A stretch of DNA of 64,000 bases from Rhizobium sp. CC-YZS058 (lineage in GTDB: Bacteria > Pseudomonadota > Alphaproteobacteria > Rhizobiales > Rhizobiaceae). The stretch lies in assembly GCF_034720595.1 (NCBI RefSeq), contig NZ_JAYESJ010000001.1, forward strand, positions 3,374,001 through 3,438,000. Direction: 5' to 3'. The notes under the pieces were generated by a model. The model made no database searches. It saw only the letters and a list, made by a program, of their open reading frames with translations, and had not been told where the DNA came from. Position numbers and translations under genes: made by a program. This document shows, one piece after another, positions 34,251 through 43,107 of the stretch. The stretch's first letter is position 1; every line of letters begins with the position of its first letter.

Positions 34251-35435
34251 TTAGGCGTGCTTGATGAGCTTCGCCGGCTCCGGCTCTGCGGCCACCGGCG
34301 CTTCCGCTTCATGCAGCCATTCCCGCCAGATGGCCACGAGCAGCGCCATCAGCACGGGGCCGACGAAGAGGCCCAGGAAGCCCATGGTCTTCACCCCGCC
34401 GACAAGGCCGAAGAAGGTCGGCAGGAAGGGCAGCTTGATCGGCCCGCCCACCAGGCGCGGCCGCAGCGTCTTGTCGACGATGAAGAGCTCGACCGTGCCC
34501 CAGACGAAAAGGGCCGTGCCGGCAAACACAGCGCCATCGGCGACGAGATAGATCGAGACGAGTGTGAAGGAGAGCGGCGCGCCCCCCGGGATCAGCGCCA
34601 TGACGCCGGTGATGATGCCGAGCGTGACCGGCGACGGCACGCCGGCGATCCAGTAGGCGATACCGAGCACGATCCCCTCGCCAATGGCGATCAAGCCCAT
34701 GCCGGTGACGGTCGAGCTGATCGTCAGCGGCACGATGCGCGATACCCGCTCCCAGCGCATGGGCAGGATCCGCTCGCCCAGCCGATCGAGCTGGGCCACG
34801 AACTTCTCCCCGTCGCGATACACGAAGAACAGGGTGATCAGCATGAAGAGCAGCGTCAGGAAGGCCTTGGCCGTCGACGCGCCGACCAGCAGCACGCCGC
34901 GATAGATATTGCCGATATTGGAGCCGGACACGAGCTGCACGAGCTCGCCCAGCGCACCGGGATGGCCCACATGCTTGGCCCATTGCGCGCCGAGCCAGGC
35001 TCCGCCGAAGGGCAGCTGCAGCACCCAGGCCGGCACCGGCGCCCCCGCCGCATTGGCCTCGATCGCCCAGACGACCCAGCCCCTGAACTCGTCCACCGCA
35101 TAGGCGACGGCGATTGAAATCGGCGTGACGATGAAGGCGACGACCAGAATGATGGCAACGGTTGCAGCCACCGTGCGGCTGCCGCCGACGAGCACGAGCA
35201 GCCGGCGATAGAGCGGCCAACTGGCAAAGCCGATGACGGTGGCTGCCAGAACCGGAACCAGGAAGCCATGGAAGAAATAGGCACCGGCGAGAAGGACGAA
35301 CACCAGCAGCCAGCGGGCGGCCGATGTGGGGCCGATCAACGCCGAGCGCTCATAGGCGGCGGATCGCCCAAACAGCCGTGGCTCCGCCGGCACCCGTGCT
35401 CGATCGCCAGCCGTCACCCGCACCTGATCCTTCAT
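34251..35435 (-). CDS. AI-2E family transporter
   Basis: Polytopic membrane protein of 394 residues (formerly UPF0118/PerM) with about eight helices. Start at ATG 35435 (MKDQVRVTAGDR); the frame stays open far upstream through the neighbouring MFS gene, but that part is a shadow. Helical stretches include WLLVFVLLAGAYFFHGFLVPVLAATVIG, ATVAIILVVAFIVTPISIAVAYAV and FLTLLFMLITLFFVYRDG. The conserved C-terminal part has LIPGGAPLSFTLVSIYLVADG, RPRLVGGPIKLPFLPTFFGLVGGVKTMGFLGLFVGPVLMALL. Members export autoinducer-2 or exchange Na+/H+; the role here is unknown. Confidence 0.88.
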   Translation of the reverse strand: MKDQVRVTAGDRARVPAEPRLFGRSAAYERSALIGPTSAARWLLVFVLLAGAYFFHGFLVPVLAATVIGFASWPLYRRLLVLVGGSRTVAATVAIILVVAFIVTPISIAVAYAVDEFRGWVVWAIEANAAGAPVPAWVLQLPFGGAWLGAQWAKHVGHPGALGELVQLVSGSNIGNIYRGVLLVGASTAKAFLTLLFMLITLFFVYRDGEKFVAQLDRLGERILPMRWERVSRIVPLTISSTVTGMGLIAIGEGIVLGIAYWIAGVPSPVTLGIITGVMALIPGGAPLSFTLVSIYLVADGAVFAGTALFVWGTVELFIVDKTLRPRLVGGPIKLPFLPTFFGLVGGVKTMGFLGLFVGPVLMALLVAIWREWLHEAEAPVAAEPEPAKLIKHA

Positions 35436-35545
35436 CAACCTGCTTCTCGCTCCTCCGCCCGTGCGGCGGTTATAGCACCATGTTGCGCAGGCCGGGATGA
35501 CAATTGCATAAAGGCAGCCAAAATATGACCCGCCTCGCGCAAAGT

Positions 35546-36757
35546 TCAGCCTGCGCGGACGCCTGGCCCCTTCTTCCGGTCGAGACTGACTGAAAGAAGG
35601 AAGATCACGATGCCGAAAACCGCCATGACGGCACCGACCATCCCGGTCGATGTCCAGCCGTAGCCGGCTGCGATCGACAGGCCGCCCAGCCAGGCGCCGA
35701 GCGCATTGGCGAGGTTGAAGGCCGAATGCATCAGCGCCGCGGCCAGCGTCTGCGCATCGCCGGACACATCCATCAACCGAGTCTGGATGCCGGGAACGAC
35801 CGCGAAACCGCCGCCGACCATCACGACATTGACGACGGCGATCCAGGGTGAGTCCATCGTCAGGGCGAAGAGCACGAAAGTGGCGAGGTTGAAGACCAAC
35901 GCCAGGCCGATCGCCTTCAAGAGCGACCAGTCGGCAAGCCGCGAACCGACGATGTTGCCGAGGATCATGCCCGCACCGAACAGCGTCAGCATCAGCGGCA
36001 CGCCTGAAAGCGGGATACCGGCCACCTCGGTCAGCGCCGGCGTGATGTAGCTGAAGACGGCGAACATGCCGCCGCAGCCGATCGAGCAGATGGCGAGCGT
36101 CAGCCAGACCTGCGTCTTGCCGAGCGCGGAGAGCTCGCGCAGCGGCGTTGCGGCCGGATTGGCCCTGTCCTTCGGCACATGGAGGCTGATCAGGCCCATA
36201 GTGACGAGGCTGATGCCGCCGACAATGGCAAAGGCCGTGCGCCAGCCGAGCGCCTGGCCGAACCAGGCGACGAGCGGCGTGCCGACCAGCGTCGCGACTG
36301 TCAGCCCCAGCATGACCCGGCCGATAGCGCGGGCGCGCTGATGGGGCGCCACCATGCCGGCCGCCACCAGCGAGGCGACCCCGAAATAGGCGCCGTGCGG
36401 CAGGCCCGCCAGAAACCGTGCGCCGACCAGGAGGTCGAAACTCGGCGCGAGCGTGCTGGCAAAATTGCCGAGCGCGAACAGCGCCATGAGCAGGAGAAGC
36501 ACGCGCTGGCGCGAATAGCGGCTGGCGAGCACCGCGATCAAGGGCGCGCCGACGACCACGCCCAGCGCATAGGCGCTGATGACGATGCCGGCGGAGGGAA
36601 CGGAAATGGCAAGATCGTCCGCCACCTGCGGCAGTAGTCCCATGATCGCGAATTCGCCGGTGCCGATGCCGAAGCCGCCGACGGCGAGCGCCAGCTCGGC
36701 CGCAGACATGCCGCCGCGCCGGGGCGTGACCGTTGAGGAAATGACGTGGTCCGACAT
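35546..36757 (-). CDS. MFS transporter, AraJ/arabinose-efflux type
   Basis: Twelve-helix major facilitator protein of 403 residues, starting at MSDHVISSTVTPRRGGMSAA (ATG 36757). The helix 1 region LALAVGGFGIGTGEFAIMGLLPQVADDL is characteristic of the DHA1/AraJ-like drug and sugar efflux group. The loop 2-3 motif is VLASRYSRQRVLLLLMALFALGN, and the antiporter-type region in helix 5 is VMLGLTVATLVGTPLVAWFGQALGWRTAF. It is divergent from fadD. The substrate cannot be predicted. Confidence 0.9.
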   Translation of the reverse strand: MSDHVISSTVTPRRGGMSAAELALAVGGFGIGTGEFAIMGLLPQVADDLAISVPSAGIVISAYALGVVVGAPLIAVLASRYSRQRVLLLLMALFALGNFASTLAPSFDLLVGARFLAGLPHGAYFGVASLVAAGMVAPHQRARAIGRVMLGLTVATLVGTPLVAWFGQALGWRTAFAIVGGISLVTMGLISLHVPKDRANPAATPLRELSALGKTQVWLTLAICSIGCGGMFAVFSYITPALTEVAGIPLSGVPLMLTLFGAGMILGNIVGSRLADWSLLKAIGLALVFNLATFVLFALTMDSPWIAVVNVVMVGGGFAVVPGIQTRLMDVSGDAQTLAAALMHSAFNLANALGAWLGGLSIAAGYGWTSTGMVGAVMAVFGIVIFLLSVSLDRKKGPGVRAG

Positions 36758-37100
36758 GGCGGTTTCGTCCGTGTTCGATGAATCGGGGGAGGCTCTCCGC
36801 CCGGGAACAGGGCCGCGGGCGCTTTCGTTTCGCAGTGCAATACCGCGCTTCGCCCGATGCGGCAAAGGCGGATGCGTCACCCATGCATCAGGGGTAAGCC
36901 TACAGTGACGCTGACGCATGGCTTGTTGACGTTGACGTACACGTTAGCTACGAAGACGTGTCTTGAACGGTCTGTATGTTAGCCTAGACTGCGTTTCTGA
37001 TCGTTGCGAAGAATGCGGGCCCTTCCGGAGGAGGACGGCGCCGGCAGAAGACGGGCAGAGGAGGCGCAGCCTGCCAAGGCTGCGGTTAAGGGAGGACGGG
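36758..37100. other. MFS transporter / fadD intergenic region
   Basis: This 343-base gene-free interval contains the fadD regulatory region. It includes the TGACG repeat array (next entry), a candidate sigma-70 promoter CTTGTT (36922-36927), 17 bases, TAGCTA (36945-36950), and a small dyad AGAC-GT-GTCT near 36954-36963. The short Arg-rich frames in it are not convincing genes. Confidence 0.45.
36906..36944 (+). promoter_or_regulatory. TGACG repeat array at the fadD promoter
   Basis: TGACG occurs at 36906, 36912, 36927 and 36933: two pairs, each with a 6-base period, and 21 bases between pairs (two helical turns). In the second pair ACGT repeats at 36929, 36935 and 36941. The array overlaps the candidate -35 and spacer of the fadD promoter. 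It resembles sites of MerR-type regulators of fatty-acid and branched-chain degradation (LiuR-like), but that assignment is inference. Confidence 0.45.
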
Positions 37101-38801
37101 ATGGTGGACGGTGCGGCAGTCATGGGAGGGCTGGTCGAGGACCGGCCCTGGCTCAAGTCCTATCCGCCCGGGGTCCCTGCCGAGATCGACCCCCTGCCCT
37201 ACAGTTCGCTCGCCGATTTTTTCGACCAGTCCTGCAAGCGCCATGCGCAACGAACCGCGTATCATTCGCTGGGCGCGAGCATGACCTTTGCGACCCTGCA
37301 TCAGAAAGCGACGGCGATCGGCAGCTACCTGCAATCGCTCGGGCTTCAGCCGGGCGACCGGGTCGGCGTCATGTTGCCGAACATCCTGCAAAATCCGGTG
37401 ACCCTCTTCGGGATCCTCAAAGCCGGGCTGATCGTCGTCAACATCAATCCGCTCTATACGCCGCGCGAGCTCGAATACCAGCTGAAGGATTCCGGCGCCA
37501 AGGCGATCGTGGTGCTGGAGAACTTCGCCCATACATTGTCCGAGGTCATCGCGCGCACGGACCTTCGCCATGTCATCGTCGCCAGCATGGGCGATATGCT
37601 GGGCCTGAAGGGCCATCTGGTCAATCTCGTCGTGCGCCGGGTCAAGAAGCTCGTGCCCGCCTGGTCGCTGCCCGGCCACGTGTCCTTTCGCCGGGCGCTG
37701 GCAGAGGGTGCCCGGCGCGGCTTGGCGCCTGTCGCGATGAAGCCGCAGGATGTGGCCTTCCTGCAATATACGGGGGGAACCACCGGCATCTCCAAGGGCG
37801 CGACGCTGACCCATGCCAACCTTCTCGCCAATATCGCCCAGATGTCGCTCTGGGTGGAAACGGCCTTCCTGCGCAAGCCGCGCCCGGACCCCCTGGTCTT
37901 CCTCTGCGCCCTGCCGCTCTACCATATCTTCGCGCTGACCGTGAACGCGCTGATGGGACTGGCGCTCGGCGGCAGCAATGTGCTCATCCCCAATCCGCGC
38001 GATATTCCGGCTTTCGTAAAGGAGCTGCGCAAGCACAGGATCGTCATCTTCCCCGGGCTCAACACACTCTTCAACGCATTGATGAACAATCGCGATTTCC
38101 AGCACCTCGACTTCTCCCAGCTCACCCTGACCTTCGGCGGCGGCATGGCGGTGCAGCGCCCGGTGGCCGAGCGCTGGGAGGCGATGACCGGATGTCCGAT
38201 CAAGGAAGGCTACGGGCTTTCGGAGACGGCGCCTGTCGCCACCGCCAACCGGCTCGACCTGCCGGACTTCACCGGCACGATCGGCCTGCCGCTTTCCTCC
38301 ACCGAGGTCGAAATCCGCGATGACGACGGCCGCGCGCTCCCCTTGGGCGATATCGGCGAGATTTGCATCCGCGGCCCGCAGGTCATGCGCGGCTACTGGA
38401 ACAGGCCGAAGGAAACGGCCGAGGCCATCTTTCCCGACGGCTTCTTCCGCACGGGCGATATCGGCCTGATGTCGGCGTCGGGTCTGGTGAAGATCGTCGA
38501 TCGGAAGAAGGACATGATCCTCGTTTCCGGCTTCAACGTTTTCCCCAACGAGATCGAGGAGGTGGTGATGATGATGCCGGGCGTGCGGGAATGCGCGGTC
38601 GTCGGCGTCGAGGATCGCCATTCGGGCGAGGCGGTGAAGCTGTTCGTCGTGAAAAGCGACGAGACGCTGGACGAACCGGCGATCCGCGCGCACTGCGCCG
38701 CGCATCTGACCAATTACAAGCGGCCGCGCCTGATCGAATTCCGCGCAGAGCTGCCGAAGAGCAATGTCGGCAAGATCCTGCGCAAGGACCTGCGCGGCTG
38801 A
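37101..38801 (+). CDS. fadD: Long-chain fatty acid-CoA ligase
   Basis: AMP-forming acyl-CoA synthetase, 566 residues from MVDGAAVMGGLVEDRPWLKSY; GGAGG lies 7 bases before this ATG. The P-loop-like adenylate motif is LQYTGGTTGISKGATLTHANL. The second motif is GYGLSETAPV, the hinge FRTGDIGLM, then VDRKKDMILVSGFNVFPNEIEE, and the C-terminal catalytic lysine region LPKSNVGKILRKDLR. The length and the FNVFP motif match FadD of rhizobia, where it has been linked to swarming and surface signalling. It activates fatty acids for beta-oxidation or phospholipid recycling at the inner membrane. Confidence 0.94.
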   Translation: MVDGAAVMGGLVEDRPWLKSYPPGVPAEIDPLPYSSLADFFDQSCKRHAQRTAYHSLGASMTFATLHQKATAIGSYLQSLGLQPGDRVGVMLPNILQNPVTLFGILKAGLIVVNINPLYTPRELEYQLKDSGAKAIVVLENFAHTLSEVIARTDLRHVIVASMGDMLGLKGHLVNLVVRRVKKLVPAWSLPGHVSFRRALAEGARRGLAPVAMKPQDVAFLQYTGGTTGISKGATLTHANLLANIAQMSLWVETAFLRKPRPDPLVFLCALPLYHIFALTVNALMGLALGGSNVLIPNPRDIPAFVKELRKHRIVIFPGLNTLFNALMNNRDFQHLDFSQLTLTFGGGMAVQRPVAERWEAMTGCPIKEGYGLSETAPVATANRLDLPDFTGTIGLPLSSTEVEIRDDDGRALPLGDIGEICIRGPQVMRGYWNRPKETAEAIFPDGFFRTGDIGLMSASGLVKIVDRKKDMILVSGFNVFPNEIEEVVMMMPGVRECAVVGVEDRHSGEAVKLFVVKSDETLDEPAIRAHCAAHLTNYKRPRLIEFRAELPKSNVGKILRKDLRG

Positions 38802-38951
38802 AGCGCTGCGGGCGGCGAAAATGCCGGCAGGAGTCTTGATTTGCAGGCTCCAAAGCGACTAGCTAGCGCGGCCGAATGCCGGTTTTCACGAAACAGGGTT
38901 CGGCCGACGGCGAGACGGTTCGCCGACGCCCTGCTGCTGAGGAGCCCGATG

Positions 38952-40577
38952 ATGCAAGCGCTGGTCGAAACACTGAAGAGCACCGCCGCCGAGACAAAGG
39001 CAACGGATATCCGCGCGGCTTTCGCCGCAGATCCCGAGCGCTTCCAGCGCTTCAGCGTCCGGCTCGACGACCTGCTGCTCGATTACTCCAAATGCGCAGT
39101 CAACGACCGGGTGCTCGACGGCCTCGAGAAGCTGGCCGAAGCGGCAGGCGTTGCCAAGAAGCGCGACGCGATGTTCGCCGGCGAAGCGATCAACTTCACC
39201 GAAGGCCGGGCGGTTCTCCACACGGCGCTGCGCAACCGCGCCAACACCCCGATCCTCGTCGACGGCAAGGATGTGATGCCGGACGTCAACGCCGTGCTCG
39301 AGGCCATGGGCCGCTTTTCGGATGGAATCCGCAACGGGACGCTCAAGGGCGCGACCGGCAAGGCGATCACCGACGTCATCAATATCGGCATCGGCGGTTC
39401 GGATCTCGGCCCGGTCATGGCCACGCTGGCGCTTGCGCCGGAGCATGACGGCCCGCGCGCCCATTTCGTCTCCAACATCGACGCCGCCCATATCGCCGAC
39501 ACGCTGAAGCTGCTCGACCCGGAAACGTCGCTCTTCATCGTCGCCTCGAAGACCTTCACCACGATCGAGACGATGACCAATGCGCAGACTGCGCGCGCCT
39601 TCATCGCCGATGCGCTGGGCGAGGCCGCCGTCGGCCACCATTTCTGCGCCGTCTCCACCGCGCTCGACAAGGTCGCCGCCTTCGGCATCGACAGCGATCG
39701 GATCTTCGGCTTCTGGGATTGGGTCGGCGGGCGCTATTCCATCTGGTCGGCAATCGGCCTGCCGCTGATGATCGCCATCGGCAAGGAGAAGTTCGGCGAA
39801 TTCCTGGCGGGTGCGCATGCCATCGACATGCACTTCAAGACCGCACCGGTGCGCCAGAACCTCCCGATGCTGCTGGGCCTGATCGGCTACTACCATCGCA
39901 ACGTGCTGGGCTACCCCTCCCGCGCCATCCTGCCCTATGACCAGCGGCTCTCCCGCTTCCCCGCCTATCTGCAGCAGCTCGACATGGAATCGAACGGCAA
40001 GGGCGTGACGCTGGACGGCACGCCGGTTCAGGGCGACAGCGGCCCGGTGGTCTGGGGCGAGCCCGGCACGAACGGCCAGCACGCCTTCTACCAGCTGATC
40101 CACCAGGGGACGACGGTAATCCCGGCCGAATTCATGATCGCCGCCAACGGCCATGAACCCAAGCTCCGCCACCAGCACGACCTGCTGATCGCCAATTGCC
40201 TGGCGCAGTCGGAAGCGCTGATGAAGGGCCGCACGCTGGAAGAAGCAAAGGCGCAGCTGACCGACAAGGGCATGAATGAGGCCAAGGCCGACCACATCGC
40301 CCCGCACCGCGTCTTTACCGGCAACCGTCCCTCGCTGACGCTCGTCTATGACCAGCTGACGCCCTTCGCGCTCGGCCGCCTGATCGCGCTCTATGAGCAC
40401 CGCGTTTTCGTCGAAGGCGCGCTCTTCAACATCAATTCCTTCGACCAGTGGGGCGTGGAGCTCGGCAAGGAGCTGGCGACCGGCCTGCTGCCGGTGGTGG
40501 AAGGCAAGCAAAGCCCCGAAGGCCATGACAGCTCGACGGCAGGCCTGGTGAAGGCGCTCTTGGCGGCGAAATCGTGA
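38952..40577 (+). CDS. pgi: Glucose-6-phosphate isomerase
   Basis: Interconverts glucose-6-phosphate and fructose-6-phosphate. The protein is 541 residues from [16 protein letters not shown] is 7 bases from this ATG, while an ATG three bases earlier is closer than optimal. Signatures are [36 protein letters not shown] (sugar-phosphate loop), [20 protein letters not shown], the catalytic Glu/His region [19 protein letters not shown] and the C-terminal GVELGKELA. It lies 150 bases after fadD. With frk and frcBCA nearby it completes fructose entry into central metabolism. Confidence 0.97.
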   Translation: MQALVETLKSTAAETKATDIRAAFAADPERFQRFSVRLDDLLLDYSKCAVNDRVLDGLEKLAEAAGVAKKRDAMFAGEAINFTEGRAVLHTALRNRANTPILVDGKDVMPDVNAVLEAMGRFSDGIRNGTLKGATGKAITDVINIGIGGSDLGPVMATLALAPEHDGPRAHFVSNIDAAHIADTLKLLDPETSLFIVASKTFTTIETMTNAQTARAFIADALGEAAVGHHFCAVSTALDKVAAFGIDSDRIFGFWDWVGGRYSIWSAIGLPLMIAIGKEKFGEFLAGAHAIDMHFKTAPVRQNLPMLLGLIGYYHRNVLGYPSRAILPYDQRLSRFPAYLQQLDMESNGKGVTLDGTPVQGDSGPVVWGEPGTNGQHAFYQLIHQGTTVIPAEFMIAANGHEPKLRHQHDLLIANCLAQSEALMKGRTLEEAKAQLTDKGMNEAKADHIAPHRVFTGNRPSLTLVYDQLTPFALGRLIALYEHRVFVEGALFNINSFDQWGVELGKELATGLLPVVEGKQSPEGHDSSTAGLVKALLAAKS

Positions 40578-40606
40578 AGCGCCATCGCTCTTGACGCAGC
40601 CACGCG

Positions 40607-40627
40607 GCCGGTCAAGACTTGACCGGC
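40607..40627. repeat. Perfect inverted repeat after pgi
   Basis: Arms GCCGGTCAAG and CTTGACCGGC with a single central A form a 21-base dyad 30 bases after the pgi stop. It may be the pgi terminator stem (no T-run follows) or an operator for the antitoxin fragment and parDE downstream. Confidence 0.5.
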
Positions 40628-40644
40628 TGCCTTGGAGAACCCGC

Positions 40645-40698
40645 ATGACTGCGTTGACCATTCACCTGCCGGATGAGACGGCCGCTCGGGCCTTATGA
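40645..40698 (+). pseudogene. Remnant of a ribbon-helix-helix antitoxin-like gene
   Basis: An ATG with GGAG 7 bases upstream opens a frame MTALTIHLPDETAARAL and then stops at TGA (40696-40698). The peptide matches the first beta strand and start of helix 1 of CopG/ParD-type RHH proteins, which normally run for 70-90 residues. The frame after the stop continues for 24 codons without a recognisable antitoxin sequence. I read it as a truncated relic of an earlier antitoxin, next to the intact parDE. Confidence 0.45.
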
Positions 40699-40805
40699 GG
40701 CCACGCCGGGCAACTTGACGCCCGCGATAAGGTTTCCGCCGCCTTGTTGAATCCGTACTTCCGTCGTCGGTGATCATACTCTAAACTCCGTGGCGGAGAC
40801 TTGCT

Positions 40806-41069
40806 ATGGCACAGAGCGCGCAGCTTGGCGAACATCTGGAAAACTACGTCGAGAGCCTCGTGAGCACGGGGCGCTTCCGCTCGCGGGACGAAGTTTTGCG
40901 AGAGGGCGTTCGGTTGCTAGAGGAACGTGAGAAACGTCTTATAACGCTCGACGCCGCTATCGAGCGGGGCATCGCAGATATGGACTCGGGGCGGAGTTCG
41001 CCCGTGGCAGAGGTCGAGGATCGGCTCGTCGAAAAATATGGACGAATGACAGCCGATCGTCAGACGTGA
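40806..41069 (+). CDS. parD: ParD-type antitoxin
   Basis: Antitoxin of 87 residues. The N-terminal ribbon-helix-helix domain is seen in [38 protein letters not shown], the typical ParD pattern with the conserved GRFxSRDEV. The acidic C-terminal tail (AIERGIADMDSGRSSPVAEVEDRLVEKYG) would wrap and neutralise ParE. The stop overlaps the parE start by four bases. Such operons are usually autorepressed by the antitoxin-toxin complex. Confidence 0.92.
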   Translation: MAQSAQLGEHLENYVESLVSTGRFRSRDEVLREGVRLLEEREKRLITLDAAIERGIADMDSGRSSPVAEVEDRLVEKYGRMTADRQT

Positions 41070-41365
41070 TCGTCCTCATCTCCCGTTCGGCGGAGGCCGA
41101 GCTGGAGAGAATTGCTGACCGCATCGCGCTCGACAACCCCAAGCGCTCTGTTACCTTCGTGCAGGAACTCATCTCCCGCTGCACAAGCCTTGGCGACATG
41201 CCCTTGGCATTTCCAATCTTGCCGCGCTACGCACATCTTGGTGTGCGGAGACGGGTTCACGGCAACTACCTGATCTTCTACCGCATTACGGGTAAAACGA
41301 TTGAAGTTCTGCACATCCTTCACGGTGCGCAGAACTATGAGGACTTTCTGTTTCCGGAGATCTGA
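41066..41365 (+). CDS. parE: ParE/RelE-family toxin
   Basis: Toxin of 99 residues starting at a GTG within GTGA, overlapping the parD stop. The RelE/ParE fold is indicated by ISRSAEAELERIADRIALDNPKR near the N-terminus and by the core VRRRVHGNYLIFYRITGKTIEVLHILHGAQNY. The pattern YLIFYRI..IEVLHILHGAQNYED is typical of ParE, which poisons DNA gyrase; the related RelE toxins cleave mRNA. Pairing with ParD favours the ParE reading. Confidence 0.92.
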   Translation: MIVLISRSAEAELERIADRIALDNPKRSVTFVQELISRCTSLGDMPLAFPILPRYAHLGVRRRVHGNYLIFYRITGKTIEVLHILHGAQNYEDFLFPEI

Positions 41366-41403
41366 GCCGGAGGCGGATTATCCAATCGACCTTTCGATCA
41401 AGT

Positions 41404-42330
41404 TCACATCCCGATCTCATGCGCAAAAGGCGGGTTGGCGCCGGCGCGGGAGACGGTGACGGCGGCGGCCTTGGCGCCGAGCGTCAGCGCATCGCGCAGC
41501 TGGGCTTCGCTCAGATTTGCCACGGCCTGCTTGGTCAGCAGGTTGTTGAGTTTGAGCGAGGCCAGGATGCCGGCATCGAAGGTGTCCCCTGCCCCGACCG
41601 TGTCGACGACCGTGACTTTCTCGCCGGCAACGGTGACCTTGCCGCGGCTCGTATAGCCGTCCGCGCCGTCCGCGCCCTTGGTGATGACGACGAGCTTCGG
41701 TCCGCGCTTCAGCCATTCGGCAGCCAGCGCCTCGTGGCTGCCCTCCTCGCCGAACCAGTCGAGGTCTTCGTCGGAGAACTTGACGATGTCCGACATGGCC
41801 GCCATCCGCAGCATGCGCGCCTTGTGCGCCGCGCGATCCTTGATGAAGCCGGGGCGGATGTTCGGATCGAAGGAGATGACGCGCTTCTCGTGCTCGCGCA
41901 CCATCAGGGCCTCATAGGTCGAGCCGCAGGGCTCGGGGATCAGGCTGATCGCGCCGAAATGCAGGGCCTCGCAGAAATCGCCGAGCGCCGGCAGGTCCGC
42001 CTCGGTGATCATCCGCCCGGCGGTGTTCTCATCGAAGAAGGCATAGGTGGCCGAGCCGTTCACGAGCTTGACCACGGCAAGCGTTGTGTGCAGATCGGAG
42101 GTGGCGCAGGGGCCGAAGTCGACATTGCTGGCTTTGAGCGTCTCGCGCAGGATATCGCCGAACATGTCGGTGGACAGGCCGGTGAAGAAGCCGGTGGGGA
42201 TGCCGAGCCGGCCGAGCGCGATGGCGGTGTTGAAGATGGCGCCGCCCGCATAGGGCGCGAAGGCGGATTCGCCGAGCGTGCTTTCGCGCGGCAGCATGTC
42301 GATCAGGGCTTCCCCACAGCAGATGATCAT
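41404..42330 (-). CDS. frk: Fructokinase (PfkB family)
   Basis: Phosphorylates fructose to fructose-6-phosphate. The protein is 308 residues from MIICCGEALIDMLP (GGAG 6 bases upstream). PfkB features are the N-terminal GEALIDM, the glycine-rich PYAGGAIFNTAIALGRLG, and the C-terminal anion-hole/base motif VDTVGAGDTFDAGIL. In some rhizobia frk is next to pgi; here parDE lies between them on the other strand. Together with frcBCA this supports uptake of free fructose followed by phosphorylation in the cytoplasm. Confidence 0.93.
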   Translation of the reverse strand: MIICCGEALIDMLPRESTLGESAFAPYAGGAIFNTAIALGRLGIPTGFFTGLSTDMFGDILRETLKASNVDFGPCATSDLHTTLAVVKLVNGSATYAFFDENTAGRMITEADLPALGDFCEALHFGAISLIPEPCGSTYEALMVREHEKRVISFDPNIRPGFIKDRAAHKARMLRMAAMSDIVKFSDEDLDWFGEEGSHEALAAEWLKRGPKLVVITKGADGADGYTSRGKVTVAGEKVTVVDTVGAGDTFDAGILASLKLNNLLTKQAVANLSEAQLRDALTLGAKAAAVTVSRAGANPPFAHEIGM

Positions 42331-42370
42331 GTCGGTCTCCGGGTTGTGAACGGGTCGTGTCGATGCAATC

Positions 42371-43066
42371 TCAGCCGGCCAGCGCGCTGATGCCGCCATG
42401 GCGGCCGGACCAGTCGAGCGGCGCATCGAGGAAGGACTGGACGCTTTCGAGCGTCTGCGAATCGAAGAGTGCCTGCTCACGCGCGACCGCCAGCACCTCC
42501 CGCCAGGTGGCGATGTTGTGCAGCGTGATGCCCTTCTTGGCCATGGTGGCACGGCCTTCCGGGAAGATATCGTAGTAGAACAGCGCCATGCCGTGATCGA
42601 CCACGCCGCCTGCCGCGCGGATCGCGTCGATGAAGGTGAACATGGAAACGCCGGCCGTCGTCAGGTCTTCGATGACCAGGACCCGGGCGCCCTCCGGCAT
42701 ATGGCCTTCGATCTGGCTGGTGCGGCCATGGCCCTTCGGGGCCTTGCGCACATAGATCATCGGCAGGGACAGCCGCTCGGCCAGAAGGGCGGCGAAGGGA
42801 ATGCCCGCCGTTTCGCCGCCGGCCACCACGTCGAAGGCTTCGAAACCGGCTTCGCGCACCAGCGTGGCCGCAGCAAAATCCATGACGGTGGAGCGGATGC
42901 GCGGATAGGAGATCAGCTTGCGGCAATCGATATAGACTGGGCTCGCCATGCCGGAGGCGAGCTTATAGGGCTGGTCCGCCCGGAAATGCACGGCCTTGAT
43001 CTCCCAGAGCATCCGGGCAAGCAGCTCGGCCATCACGGCCTTGTCGGGAAAGGAACTCAGCATCAT
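42371..43066 (-). CDS. pyrE: Orotate phosphoribosyltransferase
   Basis: Fifth step of UMP synthesis, orotate plus PRPP to OMP. The protein is 231 residues from [18 protein letters not shown] is 8 bases upstream. A Met three codons earlier is an alternative. The PRPP-binding motif is [20 protein letters not shown]. The orotate-site region is [22 protein letters not shown] with [19 protein letters not shown]. It follows pyrC with overlapping frames at the longer start and no gap, and precedes frk by 40 bases, so pyrC-pyrE-frk may be one transcript. Confidence 0.95.
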   Translation of the reverse strand: MMLSSFPDKAVMAELLARMLWEIKAVHFRADQPYKLASGMASPVYIDCRKLISYPRIRSTVMDFAAATLVREAGFEAFDVVAGGETAGIPFAALLAERLSLPMIYVRKAPKGHGRTSQIEGHMPEGARVLVIEDLTTAGVSMFTFIDAIRAAGGVVDHGMALFYYDIFPEGRATMAKKGITLHNIATWREVLAVAREQALFDSQTLESVQSFLDAPLDWSGRHGGISALAG

Positions 43067-43107
43067 GGGCGGCATCCTGGCAAATGGAGGGGGTGGAATG
43101 GGACGCT

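Noticed and set aside
34251..36884. A single 877-codon open frame across the AI-2E and MFS genes
   Set aside because: Only the 3' 395 codons are protein-like; the rest is Arg/Ala-rich and lies opposite the reading frame of a clear MFS transporter. It is a GC-rich shadow, not a fusion.
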